Shown here piece after piece: positions 42,743 through 51,584 of a stretch of 64,000 nt of DNA (position 1 is its first letter; each line of letters starts with the position of its first letter). Location of the stretch: contig OY781923.1 of assembly GCA_963677225.1 (NCBI GenBank), forward strand, positions 1,674,001 through 1,738,000. Reading direction: 5' to 3'. Under the pieces are notes generated by a model. That model saw nothing but the letters and a program-made list of their open reading frames with translations. It did not search any database and was not told the origin of the DNA. A program made the position numbers and the translations under genes. This stretch comes from SABI01 sp028532915. GTDB taxonomy: Bacteria > Spirochaetota > Spirochaetia > Sphaerochaetales > Sphaerochaetaceae.

Positions 42743-45700
42743 CTATAATAATCGCTGTAAGGTCTCAAGGATGAACACTGACTTATCCTTCAATGAGACT
42801 GCATCTGTTTTTAACACAAGAACATTCATTCGTCTACTGTCCAATGCGACTTTCTTCTGTCTGAGACGGATCAGTTCCATCACCTTATCGATAGAGATGT
42901 CCTTCACCTTTTTGAAGGTGACGTTAACCACCCCGTTTCTCTCTTTAAGATGCTGGATTGACAGCTTTTTACAGATGATCTTCAGTTCCGCGATATACAT
43001 CAGATTCGCAACGACTTCAGGCATCTCTCCGAATCTCGATTCCAGCTCGCCTGTAAGCGACTGCAGCTGATCATCACTGTTTATCGAGGATATCTTCTTG
43101 TATATTTCGAATTTGATCGAGGGTTCGCTGATATAGGTGTCGGGAATGAAACCTGAATAGTCGAGTTCAAGGAAGACTTCGTTATCGTCTATCACTTTGT
43201 TCTCTTTCGTTAGTGTAGCGATGGCCTCATCAAGGATCCTCATATACATATCAAGGCCCACGGATGCCAGCTGTCCGCTCTGTTCTTTTCCCAGGAGATT
43301 TCCGGTTCCTCTGATTTCCATATCCTTCATGGCTATCTTGAAACCGCTTCCCAGTTCAGTATGTTCACTGATCACCTTCAGCCGTTTGATCGCGATCTCG
43401 CTGAGCTGAGCCATATGGGGATAGAACAGGTAGGCGAAAGCCTCCTGATCGCTTCGTCCCACTCTTCCTCTCAGCTGATAGAGCTGGCTGATCCCGTAGC
43501 GGTCTGCACGGTCAATGATGATGGTATTCACATTCGGGATGTCTATCCCGTTTTCGATGAGTGTCGTCGAGACCAGTACATGTATACCCTGATGGATGAA
43601 CCGGTGCATCACATCCTCGATATGATGTGAATCCATCTGCCCGTGAACCATCTCCACGATCAGTTCAGGTATCTGTGACTGGAGCATACTCATCACCTCA
43701 TCAAGAGAATCGATCCGGTTGTGCAGGTAGAAGACCTGCCCTCCCCGGTTCATCTCGAATCGTATCGCGTCTACCACGGTTTTGATGTCAAATTCCTTTA
43801 TCACTGTTTTGATCGCTCTTCTCTGAATCGGAGGAGTCGTAAGCAGCGACATGTCACGTATTTTAAGAAGGGACATATAGAGAGTCCTCGGAATCGGGGT
43901 GGCCGATAGCGCAATCGAGTCGATATTGGCTTTCAGCTCTTTCATCTTCTCTTTGTCTTTCACACCGAAACGCTGTTCTTCGTCGATGATCAGCAGTCCG
44001 AGATCCCTGAACACCACATCCTTCTGCAGAAGCCGGTGGGTTCCAACCAGTATATCGACCTTCCCCTCTTTCACTCTCTTGAGAATATCTTTCTGTTCTT
44101 TCTTCCCGATGATCCTGCTTACCACTTCAGATTTGACCGGAAACGATCCCAGTCTTTTCACAAGTGTCTCATGGTGCTGTTCGGCCAAAATCGTCGTGGG
44201 AGCGAGAAAAGCCACCTGTTTTCCGGCCATAACTGCCTTGAATGCCGCTCTGAGGGCGATCTCGGTCTTCCCGTATCCGACATCACCGCATACGAGACGG
44301 TCCATCACGATAGGAGATTCCATGTCCCTCTTGATATCTTCCACACAGACAAGCTGATCTTCGGTCTCTTCGAATGGGAAAGAAGCTTCGAACTCCATCT
44401 GCCAGTCGGTATCTTTGGGAAACGGATAGCCTTTTGAACTTTTCCTTTTAGCATACAGCTCTATGAGTCTCGAGGCCAGCTGCTCGGCACTTTTGCGGGC
44501 ACGGGCCTTCTTGGTCTCCCACCCCTGTCCGCCTATCTTATCGAGTTTAGGCTTCTTCCCTTCACTGCCGATATAACGCTGGATCAGATTTGCCTGCTCG
44601 ATGGGAACGAAGAGAATCTCCTTGTCGGCATATTCGATCTTGATATAATCGCGCTCTCTTTTCGACATGGATACCCGGTCGATCTTCTCGAACCGTCCGA
44701 TACCGTAATTGACATGTACCACATAATCGCCTTCATTCAGGTCGACGAATGAATCGAGAGGAGAAGAGTTCACTTTATGGAGTGTCTTATTGACGATCTT
44801 TCTTCTTCCGAAGATCTCGTGGTCGCACAGTACACTCAGTTTCTTCTCTGCGATGGTAAACCCGCCGCTGAGCTCTTCCTCGTGTATCGTAAGGGAGGGA
44901 AAGGTACTGAGCATTGATGCAAGTCTCTTCTTCTGAAGTTCACTCCCGGCATAGACGGCCACCGAATATCCATTGTGAAACAGGTTTGTGAGATCTTCTT
45001 TCAGAAGGACGAAATTGCCGAAATAGGAATGTGGTCCGTCGACATCGAAGGTGTAGCACCCTTCAGTCTGACCTTTTACCTCTGCGACTGTCGTACAGCG
45101 TGAACACCTGCTGTAGAATGAGGGAAAGTCGAAGAGGATCCGATCCGGTTTGGGAGCGTCCCGGTCTTTGAGGAACTTGTCTCTGTAGAGAGCTTTCGCC
45201 TCAAGCGTAAGAGAATGAAATGAGGAATCCAGCCGTTCTTTTCCTATAAAGAACAGATAATCAAGAGGGCTGATATAATCGTCGATACTTCCCCACACCT
45301 CCATATCATTTTCATCGAGAAGGTTGAAGGTGAATTTGGAAAGGGTCTTGAGAGTCTCCTGTGTGGAGGGATCGAAAGTCGTGATCTTCTCGATCAGATT
45401 CCAGTCTCCGTGAATACGGTACGGAACATCGCTTCCGTGGGGAAAAAGATCGAAGATCTCTCCATGAGATGAGAACTCTCCGGGAACTGTCGTAATCGGG
45501 GAGCGGTAGTAGCCCGAACGGACAAGCAGTTCGCTCAAAGAGGTTGGATCGAACTGGTCATGCAGATGTACCGACACCTTCGATTTTTCGATATGATCTT
45601 TCATAGGGACGGGAGAGACGAAGGTCCTCAGAGGAATGATGATGACGTTGCTCGTTGTCGTGTGAAGGGACTGAAAGGCTCTCACCATCTCATATTCGTC

Positions 45701-45991
45701 GTCGCTTCCCTCGAAAGGACTGTAGAGTTTCTTACCGGTAGAAGGTATGAGCACAGACGAAACCGATGTCGCATCCATATCTCTTTTCAGCTGAAGTGCC
45801 GTCTCCTGTGTTGGAACGAGCACCCAGGTCCTTCTGTTGAGATAATTTGCGTAGGTTCCAATCGCCACTGCAAGCGGATACCCGTGAAGTCCGTCCACAT
45901 AAGAAGGGAGATCACTATTTCTCTTGAATGCCTTGTACGCTTCGCTGCTTTTGATATAGGATTGGACCTGATGTTGGATGTGCTCTTTCAT
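42743..45991 (-). CDS. mfd: Transcription-repair coupling factor
   Basis: Displaces stalled RNA polymerase and recruits UvrA. About 1082 residues. N-terminal UvrB-like region about 1-330; RNA-polymerase-interacting domain with DYVVHVNYGIGRFEKIDRVS (about 440); RecG-like helicase with Walker A GDVGYGKTEIALRA, DEEQRFGV, and SATPIPRTLYMSL; RAD motif segment near ENGIDIPNVNTIII; and the C-terminal TRCF domain. I start at ATG 45991 (MKEHIQHQV); a TTG 13 codons earlier lacks a ribosome site and overlaps the divergent gene. uvrA in the same window is its partner. trmB follows. Confidence 0.96.
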   Translation of the reverse strand: MKEHIQHQVQSYIKSSEAYKAFKRNSDLPSYVDGLHGYPLAVAIGTYANYLNRRTWVLVPTQETALQLKRDMDATSVSSVLIPSTGKKLYSPFEGSDDEYEMVRAFQSLHTTTSNVIIIPLRTFVSPVPMKDHIEKSKVSVHLHDQFDPTSLSELLVRSGYYRSPITTVPGEFSSHGEIFDLFPHGSDVPYRIHGDWNLIEKITTFDPSTQETLKTLSKFTFNLLDENDMEVWGSIDDYISPLDYLFFIGKERLDSSFHSLTLEAKALYRDKFLKDRDAPKPDRILFDFPSFYSRCSRCTTVAEVKGQTEGCYTFDVDGPHSYFGNFVLLKEDLTNLFHNGYSVAVYAGSELQKKRLASMLSTFPSLTIHEEELSGGFTIAEKKLSVLCDHEIFGRRKIVNKTLHKVNSSPLDSFVDLNEGDYVVHVNYGIGRFEKIDRVSMSKRERDYIKIEYADKEILFVPIEQANLIQRYIGSEGKKPKLDKIGGQGWETKKARARKSAEQLASRLIELYAKRKSSKGYPFPKDTDWQMEFEASFPFEETEDQLVCVEDIKRDMESPIVMDRLVCGDVGYGKTEIALRAAFKAVMAGKQVAFLAPTTILAEQHHETLVKRLGSFPVKSEVVSRIIGKKEQKDILKRVKEGKVDILVGTHRLLQKDVVFRDLGLLIIDEEQRFGVKDKEKMKELKANIDSIALSATPIPRTLYMSLLKIRDMSLLTTPPIQRRAIKTVIKEFDIKTVVDAIRFEMNRGGQVFYLHNRIDSLDEVMSMLQSQIPELIVEMVHGQMDSHHIEDVMHRFIHQGIHVLVSTTLIENGIDIPNVNTIIIDRADRYGISQLYQLRGRVGRSDQEAFAYLFYPHMAQLSEIAIKRLKVISEHTELGSGFKIAMKDMEIRGTGNLLGKEQSGQLASVGLDMYMRILDEAIATLTKENKVIDDNEVFLELDYSGFIPDTYISEPSIKFEIYKKISSINSDDQLQSLTGELESRFGEMPEVVANLMYIAELKIICKKLSIQHLKERNGVVNVTFKKVKDISIDKVMELIRLRQKKVALDSRRMNVLVLKTDAVSLKDKSVFILETLQRLL

Positions 45992-46029
45992 AACCGCACT
46001 TACCCTATCATAGAGAGGAAAGGTGTTCA

Positions 46030-46818
46030 ATGGATAAATTTGACCGATTACAGCTGAAAATTTTGGAAATGGGAGAATATGCCTGCGAGAGCCAGAAGGA
46101 TATTCACCGTGACTACAAGAATGACGGAAGTGTGCTTACTCAGGTGGACACATTCATCAATAATGCCCTGAGCGAACAGATCGCAGAATTGTTTCCCCGG
46201 GCGAATATCATCACTGAAGAATCGCTGTCTGACTTTGATCCAAAAAAAGAGATGACTTTCATACTCGATCCTATAGACGGCACAGATGTCTACTCGCAGG
46301 GGCTTCCTGGATGGTGTATCTCCATCGGCATCCTAGACCGCCGAAGGACAGCTGTCGGAGCGATGGTACATGCTCCCCGATGGGGACTGAGCAGAGACGA
46401 AGGCCTTCTTCTCAGGCTCGATCCCGGCTGTGAAATGATGATGAACGGAAAACCTTACAGCTCTCCTCTCGCCAAAAACGGACTCGAACAGCTCGCGATG
46501 GCATCTCATGCTCCCCGTTATGTCGATATCACCAGATTTAAAGGAAAGATCAGATGCTACGGATCGAACATCCTCCACATGATCAGTCCTCTCATCCATA
46601 ATCACATACAGGGATCGATCTCGGTACCCTGCTTCGCATGGGACATCGCCGGAGCACATGCCCTTCTCTCTTCTCAGAATCTGCCGACTGTCTACAGTGA
46701 CGGCAGAATATTCGAATACGATGATGCGATCCTAAGAGACAGAAAAAAATTCAACGGGATATTATACAGCGGAACCGCAGAGGCTGTGAGCGCCATGCGG
46801 CAGATCTTCAGGGTATGA
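46030..46818 (+). CDS. Inositol-monophosphatase-family phosphatase
   Basis: 262 residues. The Mg-dependent IMPase motifs are clear: EESLSDF (first Glu ligand), ILDPIDGTDVYSQGLPGW (motif DPIDGT), and WDIAGAHALLSSQ (third site). Substrate could be inositol phosphate, histidinol phosphate, or 3'-phosphoadenosine phosphate; QGLPGW is not decisive. GAGGAAAGG lies ahead of the ATG. Divergent from mfd with only 38 bases between start codons, and its 3' end overlaps the transporter gene by 11 bases. Confidence 0.88.
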   Translation: MDKFDRLQLKILEMGEYACESQKDIHRDYKNDGSVLTQVDTFINNALSEQIAELFPRANIITEESLSDFDPKKEMTFILDPIDGTDVYSQGLPGWCISIGILDRRRTAVGAMVHAPRWGLSRDEGLLLRLDPGCEMMMNGKPYSSPLAKNGLEQLAMASHAPRYVDITRFKGKIRCYGSNILHMISPLIHNHIQGSISVPCFAWDIAGAHALLSSQNLPTVYSDGRIFEYDDAILRDRKKFNGILYSGTAEAVSAMRQIFRV

Positions 46819-47494
46819 TATTCCTGCTGTGCCATTTTTTCGCCAGATAGATGAACGGTGTATCGGCCATTGCCACCACGACCTTCAGCACGTATGTTGT
46901 AAGAAGGATCTCCCACAAAACACTCATCCCGAAGACCCCGTAGAAAGCGACGAACGTGAAGATCACACTGTCGATGAGCTGGCTTATCATCGTGGAGCCG
47001 TTGTTTCTCAGCCATAGCAGCGAGTTGGAAGGAAAATGCTCTTTTATTCTTGCATAGGCGAAGATATCGTGGAATTGAGCCGCAGTATAGGCAAGAAGCG
47101 ATGCGATCGCTATTCTCGGCATGACGGCAAAGATCGTTACCATACTCTCATGTACGAAATCACTTTGAGCCGGTGCGAACTGCAGAGCGAGGTTCATCAT
47201 GACCGTCATGACGATCATCGAGAAGAACCCGATGGTAACAGCTCTTTTCGCATCCTCTTTCGTATAACATTCACTGAGAATATCGGTTGCGAGAAAACTG
47301 GTCGCATAGACGATATTACCCAGTGTCGCCTCGAGTGAAAAAAGCTGAACAGTCTTGGTGACCTGGATGTTGGCGATGATCACCGAAATCGGTATCCAGA
47401 TAAACAGTCCGGCCTTCCCCCAGAGGCGGAATGCCGCCATGATGAGGACGAAATTCAAAAGCAGCATCACAAGCCACCACAGTTCATTAATCAT
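46808..47494 (-). CDS. VUT-family (queuosine precursor-type) transporter
   Basis: 228 residues, about six membrane helices. FSLEATLGNIVYATSFLATD and LSECYTKEDAKRAV are signatures of the YhhQ/VUT (formerly DUF165) family, whose E. coli member imports queuosine precursors preQ0/preQ1; RNNGSTMISQLIDSVIFTFV is the second conserved block. Substrate assignment is by family only. Overlaps the P-loop NTPase gene by eight bases at its start, so it is translationally coupled to it and is the third gene of an operon with the ACT-domain protein. Confidence 0.87.
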   Translation of the reverse strand: MINELWWLVMLLLNFVLIMAAFRLWGKAGLFIWIPISVIIANIQVTKTVQLFSLEATLGNIVYATSFLATDILSECYTKEDAKRAVTIGFFSMIVMTVMMNLALQFAPAQSDFVHESMVTIFAVMPRIAIASLLAYTAAQFHDIFAYARIKEHFPSNSLLWLRNNGSTMISQLIDSVIFTFVAFYGVFGMSVLWEILLTTYVLKVVVAMADTPFIYLAKKWHSRNIIP

Positions 47495-48014
47495 GTATTA
47501 CCCTCTCATATGCACTGTCGGAATCAGTGCCGCTGTCGATGACTATCAGTTCATTCTCATCTATAGAGAAATATTCGCAGACCTGTGTGAGAAATTCTTC
47601 ACGTACATTGAAGATGATTCTTCCCCCGAAATTCTTCAGTGCATCTGTGAAAGATGGATAGAATCCCCCTTTTTGCAGTTCCAAAAGACCTATCTCGTCA
47701 AATATCAGGTAATCGGATCCATCGCAGGCTTTCATGATCTGAGCATTAGCCCAGTCAAATGCGCTCTGATCGATGAAAAAGCATTTAAACTTCTCCCATC
47801 GGTCGTGCTGTTGTCGATCGAGGATCGTCCTTACTTCACCTGTATGCTGATCACTGAGTTGATACATATTCTTTTTCTGATGAGGAAGTGAGGGGACCTG
47901 TATCATACCTCCGATCACAGCTCCGTCCAGATCGATGAGAGAACAGAGTGCGTACATGAGATGTGTCTTCCCTCCGTTCTTCTCTCCTTTGATGCAGATC
48001 AGTCTCCGTTTCAT
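47487..48014 (-). CDS. Small P-loop NTPase, THEP1-like
   Basis: 175 residues. Walker A GEKNGGKTHLMYAL at the N-terminus; a Walker B-like YLIFDEIGLLELQKGGFYPS (DEIG as in NTPase_1/THEP1 proteins); then an NVREEF strand. THEP1 proteins hydrolyse NTPs in vitro, their biological role being unclear. Two possible starts: ATG 48014 or GTG 48017, both served by AGGAGG. It lies between the ACT-domain protein and a VUT transporter in a tight operon, suggesting a link to uptake or metabolism of the transported compound. Not a confirmed family assignment. Confidence 0.6.
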   Translation of the reverse strand: MKRRLICIKGEKNGGKTHLMYALCSLIDLDGAVIGGMIQVPSLPHQKKNMYQLSDQHTGEVRTILDRQQHDRWEKFKCFFIDQSAFDWANAQIMKACDGSDYLIFDEIGLLELQKGGFYPSFTDALKNFGGRIIFNVREEFLTQVCEYFSIDENELIVIDSGTDSDSAYERVIHD

Positions 48015-48673
48015 CACACCTGACCTCCTAGAAAGCTCTGCAGTACGGAAAAAGCCGCCATGGAATCTTCCCTTCGTATGACGAAAGTGAGTTCGTTCAT
48101 CGTTGAGACTATCTCATTCACGTTTATCTCCTCCCAGGCGAGTTTCCTCACCGCCTCGTATACGATTCCCGGTGTCGACATGAAATCACCGCTGAAGACA
48201 AGGGAAAGGGCGACCAGATCACCTTTCTCATGAAGGATCTTTTCATCACGTATAAGCGATTTCACCTGGTCGACGTATTTCTCGCTTATGGAAAGAGAGA
48301 TCTCGTGAGACCCTACAGAGATATTCATAAAATCACCACTCGAAGGATTCACGAGAAAAAAGAGATCCTTGACCTTGTCGAGAATGGAATCGCTTCGTAT
48401 CAGATTGATATCGTAGATATTGGTCTTCATCACTATTTCGTACTGAAGTGGAGAACTCTTATGCTCTTTCTCCTTTTTCTTCAGCTCCTCACCGTACCGG
48501 CGTACCGCCATGATGATGGCGGAAGTCTTCACAGGTTTCCCGTGAAGTTTTTCCACGACATCCTGGATCGATGAAGCATAGTTGCTGTAGCTGAGGATTC
48601 CCTGGATCAGCATCTCATAGAGAAATGGAGTGCGGTCGATGATCCTCTTCACTGAATTACTTACTGATTCCAT
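48014..48673 (-). CDS. ACT-domain protein with helix-turn-helix-like N-terminus, putative regulator
   Basis: 219 residues. The first 65 residues (MLIQGILSYSNYASSIQDVV and KTSAIIMAVRRYGEEL) look like a winged-helix unit; the remainder has two tandem beta-alpha-beta-beta segments, the second (STPGIVYEAVRKLAWEEINV, then NELTFVIRREDSMAAFSVLQ) matching aspartokinase-type ACT domains. ACT domains usually bind amino acids. A small-molecule-responsive regulator is a reasonable guess. First gene of an operon with the NTPase and transporter. Its promoter abuts an inverted repeat (48758-48775), possibly its own operator. Confidence 0.55.
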   Translation of the reverse strand: MESVSNSVKRIIDRTPFLYEMLIQGILSYSNYASSIQDVVEKLHGKPVKTSAIIMAVRRYGEELKKKEKEHKSSPLQYEIVMKTNIYDINLIRSDSILDKVKDLFFLVNPSSGDFMNISVGSHEISLSISEKYVDQVKSLIRDEKILHEKGDLVALSLVFSGDFMSTPGIVYEAVRKLAWEEINVNEIVSTMNELTFVIRREDSMAAFSVLQSFLGGQV

Positions 48674-48721
48674 GACGATTCTCCTATGCTCAAAGTGTTA
48701 TCATTATCACAATCAACTAAT

Positions 48722-48751
48722 TATTACAACTATATATAACAATTTGTCAAT
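48722..48751 (-). promoter_or_regulatory. Promoter of the ACT-domain operon
   Basis: Minus strand TTGACA (48751-48746), 18-base spacer, TAATAA (48727-48722), about 50 bases before the ATG. Confidence 0.5.
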
Positions 48752-48757
48752 ATTTAT

Positions 48758-48775
48758 ATGGTTTTATGACCATAA
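48758..48775. promoter_or_regulatory. Inverted repeat beside the ACT-operon promoter
   Basis: TATGGT, six bases, ACCATA: a perfect 6-bp dyad lying six bases upstream of the -35 of the ACT-domain operon, between it and nrdR. It may be an operator of the ACT-domain protein. Confidence 0.35.
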
Positions 48776-48805
48776 CAGATGATATATACTGTATTTTTGT
48801 TGACT

Positions 48806-48818
48806 GAATATGATATTC
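48806..48818. promoter_or_regulatory. Palindrome ahead of nrdR
   Basis: GAATATGATATTC is a perfect odd palindrome placed between a TTGACT (48800-48805) and a TACATT (48821-48826), 24 bases before the nrdR ATG. It is not a match to the published NrdR box (ACAC-AT-rich-GTGT). Confidence 0.4.
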
Positions 48819-48841
48819 TGTACATTGAAGGAGATTATGGT

Positions 48842-49306
48842 ATGTTATGCCCACATTGCGGTCGTACAGATGACAGAGTTCTCGAATCCCGCCAGAACAG
48901 CAGCGGTTCGTCCATCAGACGCAGAAGAGAATGTCTGTCGTGCGGTTACCGGTTCACAAGTTACGAACGGATAGAAGAAAAACCCATCATGGTCATAAAA
49001 CGTGATAAAAGAAGGGAGCCGTTTGATCTGAAGAAGATCGAACGGGGTATCAGAATCACCACCGAGAAGAGAAATATCAGTCAGGACACCATCGAGCGCC
49101 TGCTTTCAAAGATCGAAGATGAGATCGTCCTTTCGGCGAGCAACAAAGGTGAAGTGCATGCCACGAAGATCGGTGAGATCGCCCTGAAACATCTGTATCA
49201 GGTCGATACGGTCGCATACGTCAGATTCGCATCGGTCTATCGGGCTTTCAGCAGTGTGGACCAGTTCATCGAGGAGATCGAAAGGATCACCGACAAGATG
49301 AAATAA
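48842..49306 (+). CDS. nrdR: Transcriptional repressor NrdR
   Basis: Nucleotide-sensing repressor of ribonucleotide reductase genes. 154 residues from ATG 48842 with AAGGAG about nine bases ahead. N-terminal zinc ribbon with CPHCG and CLSCGYRF, DNA-binding RRRR patch, then an ATP-cone at about 49-139 (VIKRDKRREPFDLKKIERGI). No ribonucleotide reductase gene is in the window, but the neighbour is a dGTPase, likewise acting on dNTP pools. Confidence 0.95.
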   Translation: MLCPHCGRTDDRVLESRQNSSGSSIRRRRECLSCGYRFTSYERIEEKPIMVIKRDKRREPFDLKKIERGIRITTEKRNISQDTIERLLSKIEDEIVLSASNKGEVHATKIGEIALKHLYQVDTVAYVRFASVYRAFSSVDQFIEEIERITDKMK

Positions 49307-49308
49307 GA

Positions 49309-50469
49309 TTATCTGACATCAAACCACTTCCCGGTCAGAGAACGCTCTATATCTTCGTTGAGGTGGGTGGGTTTGAGAATCTCATCGGCGCAGTCCAGAG
49401 CGAAATTGTCACTCATCCCCGCCACATAATCGAATACGACTCTCGAATAACCCCCGTCGGTTCTTCGGTAGGCCTCCTTCATATCTTTAAGATAATTGAC
49501 GAATCCCATCGAGAGCATATTCTTCTCCTTCTGATAGAGGTCGAAATCAAACCCGTAGGTCCCAAAGAGGTGTTCGAGATAATCTACGATCAGATGCAGC
49601 AGCCGGGAGAAATAATCAAAATAGCCTTTGAGCATCGGAGAGCGGTAGATCTGACGGTAATTGAACTCTTTCATCTCGACCAGAGCTTCATAGACTTCAT
49701 CACTGAACGTAATACCTTTTTCACTATTGCTGGTACATATGATATCGTGAACAAGAGTATCGATGATCTTCGAGTTTCTGTCTCCGAGTACCCTTCTCAC
49801 ATTTTCGGGAAGCATATCCTTCTGTATCACATTCAGTCTGCAGGCATCTTCGAAATCTCTGCCGACATAGGCGATCTGGTCGCTGAAACGGACTACCACA
49901 GATTCCCATGTTGAAGGAACGATCCCTTTGCGTCCGGTGACGGCATTCAGATCCTTTTCACTGTGAGTTGGTTTGATAGACTGCAGAAAGGTCTCCCCGT
50001 TATGGCTCGCGATGCCGTCTCTGACCGCGTATGTCAGATTCAGCCCCTTTCCGTTATCTGCAAGAAAGTCGATAACTCTCAGAGAGTTCATCTCATGTTC
50101 GAAATGAAGAGCGATCCGATCTGTCATGATGTCATCTATGATCTTCTCTCCCACATGACCGAACGGCGTGTGACCGAGATCATGCCCCATCCCGATCGCC
50201 CAGGCCAGATCGGTATCGAGAGACAGCTGCTGACAGATTGCGCTCGCTATCGACGCCACATGCAGCACATGCTCGATCCGGGTGCAGATATGGTCATTGG
50301 AAGGGGCGAAAAAGACCTGAGTCTTGTGCTTGAGCCGTCTGAACGGTGAAGAATGAATGATGGCGGTAGTATCCCGGTAGAAGGGACTGCGCAGATCGTC
50401 TTTGCGCTCGTATACCCTTTTTGTCAGAATCTCTTTATCGAGGTGGTTGATGAATCTCATTTCTCCCAT
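49309..50469 (-). CDS. dgt: dGTPase / HD-domain dNTP triphosphohydrolase
   Basis: Cleaves dNTPs to deoxynucleosides and triphosphate. 386 residues. HD metal site visible as RIEHVLHVASIA (His) and MGHDLGHTPFGHVGEK (His-Asp), with the preceding SSPFRRLKHKTQVF that carries the conserved Arg. It belongs to the short dGTPase-like (type 2) group. Start ATG at 50469. Convergent with nrdR, 2 bases apart. Confidence 0.9.
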   Translation of the reverse strand: MGEMRFINHLDKEILTKRVYERKDDLRSPFYRDTTAIIHSSPFRRLKHKTQVFFAPSNDHICTRIEHVLHVASIASAICQQLSLDTDLAWAIGMGHDLGHTPFGHVGEKIIDDIMTDRIALHFEHEMNSLRVIDFLADNGKGLNLTYAVRDGIASHNGETFLQSIKPTHSEKDLNAVTGRKGIVPSTWESVVVRFSDQIAYVGRDFEDACRLNVIQKDMLPENVRRVLGDRNSKIIDTLVHDIICTSNSEKGITFSDEVYEALVEMKEFNYRQIYRSPMLKGYFDYFSRLLHLIVDYLEHLFGTYGFDFDLYQKEKNMLSMGFVNYLKDMKEAYRRTDGGYSRVVFDYVAGMSDNFALDCADEILKPTHLNEDIERSLTGKWFDVR

Positions 50470-50480
50470 AGATACCCCCT

Positions 50481-51023
50481 GTGAACTTTTTCCGTCATTA
50501 CTTCCATAACGGCTCCAATAATGATATCATGTTTTACATGCTGATACTACTTGTAGCGATCATAACGACATTCATCTGTTTTCTGAGTATCATCGCCTCT
50601 GTGCGCTTTCTTTTCACGAAACAGGGGCTGTTCTGGCTGATCCCGCTCGTTCTGTCGGTAACCTTTCTCATCATGAGCATCTCTCCTCTGGTTCTCGTCG
50701 CCACACAGATGATCGACGGCAGTTATCAGGTGTCGATATCACCCGACCGGTCGGTTCGTGAGGTAGTTCCTCTCATCATCGTCCTTCTGTGGTATACGAT
50801 GATCATTTCATTCAGATATGCTCTGAAACTGGTGATACCTGACAATACCTATTTCGAAAATAAGAAGAAGAATCTGGACGAAGCTCAGTATATCCAGAAG
50901 AAGGAACGGCAGAAATACCTCATTCAGCAGATGAAACGCAACAAGAAGAAGATAGACATCTCCCGGGAAGTAGCGGGAACGACCTATCCTATCAAATGGG
51001 TAACCCTCTATGATGAACACTGA
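50481..51023 (+). CDS. Membrane protein with charged C-terminus, unknown
   Basis: 180 residues from a GTG at 50481, or 164 from the ATG at 50529 (MFYMLILLV), neither with a strong ribosome site. Three hydrophobic segments (about residues 17-44, 51-75 and 95-118), then a very charged helical tail (KKKNLDEAQYIQKKERQKYL) of some 60 residues, probably cytoplasmic. No family recognised. Its end overlaps aroK by 14 bases, so it is translationally linked to the shikimate genes, but nothing suggests that it belongs to the pathway. Confidence 0.55.
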   Translation: MNFFRHYFHNGSNNDIMFYMLILLVAIITTFICFLSIIASVRFLFTKQGLFWLIPLVLSVTFLIMSISPLVLVATQMIDGSYQVSISPDRSVREVVPLIIVLLWYTMIISFRYALKLVIPDNTYFENKKKNLDEAQYIQKKERQKYLIQQMKRNKKKIDISREVAGTTYPIKWVTLYDEH

Positions 51024-51570
51024 ACGAAAGATATATTTTCTCACTGGAATAAAACACAGCGGGAAAAGCAATGTGGGAAGAAACGCTGCATCGCTGATCG
51101 CCCGGGAAATGAATGCAGTATTCGTCGATACCGACGATCTGATCGTACAGGCACTTCCAGCCGGATACTCCTGTATCCGTGATTTTTACCGCAGGGAGGG
51201 AAAGGATGCCTTCATGGATCTGGAATACAGAACACTGAAACAGTATCTGTCGTCTGTGAAGGAAGACCTTACTTTTATCATCGCAACCGGCGGAGGCGCC
51301 TGCGACAATACACGAATGGTCAGTCTGATGAAAGAGAGCGGAACCGTTCTCTACCTCTGCCTGAAAGAAGAGACTCTCCTCAAAAGGATACAGAAAAAGG
51401 GGATCCCTCCCTTTCTTGACGAGAATGATATAGAGAATTCGTTCCATACTCTTTTTATCTCGAGAGACAGGGAATATAGGCATATCTGTGATTTTGTGGT
51501 ACCATTAGAGGATTTAAAATCCATCGAACATAATGGACAGGTTCTTGCCTCCTTTATCGTTCACATCTAA
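51010..51570 (+). CDS. aroK: Shikimate kinase
   Basis: Phosphorylates shikimate in aromatic amino acid synthesis. 186 residues, normal. Walker A GIKHSGKSNVGRNA, shikimate-binding AVFVDTDDLI, and the GGG motif IIATGGGACDN are visible; RDREYRHICDF is the expected lid/adenine region. Adjacent ATGs at 51010 and 51013. Followed immediately by aroC; the short 15-base gap suggests an operon aroK-aroC-xpb-partner. Confidence 0.9.
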   Translation: MMNTERKIYFLTGIKHSGKSNVGRNAASLIAREMNAVFVDTDDLIVQALPAGYSCIRDFYRREGKDAFMDLEYRTLKQYLSSVKEDLTFIIATGGGACDNTRMVSLMKESGTVLYLCLKEETLLKRIQKKGIPPFLDENDIENSFHTLFISRDREYRHICDFVVPLEDLKSIEHNGQVLASFIVHI

Positions 51571-51584
51571 TGAGGAGAATCTAC

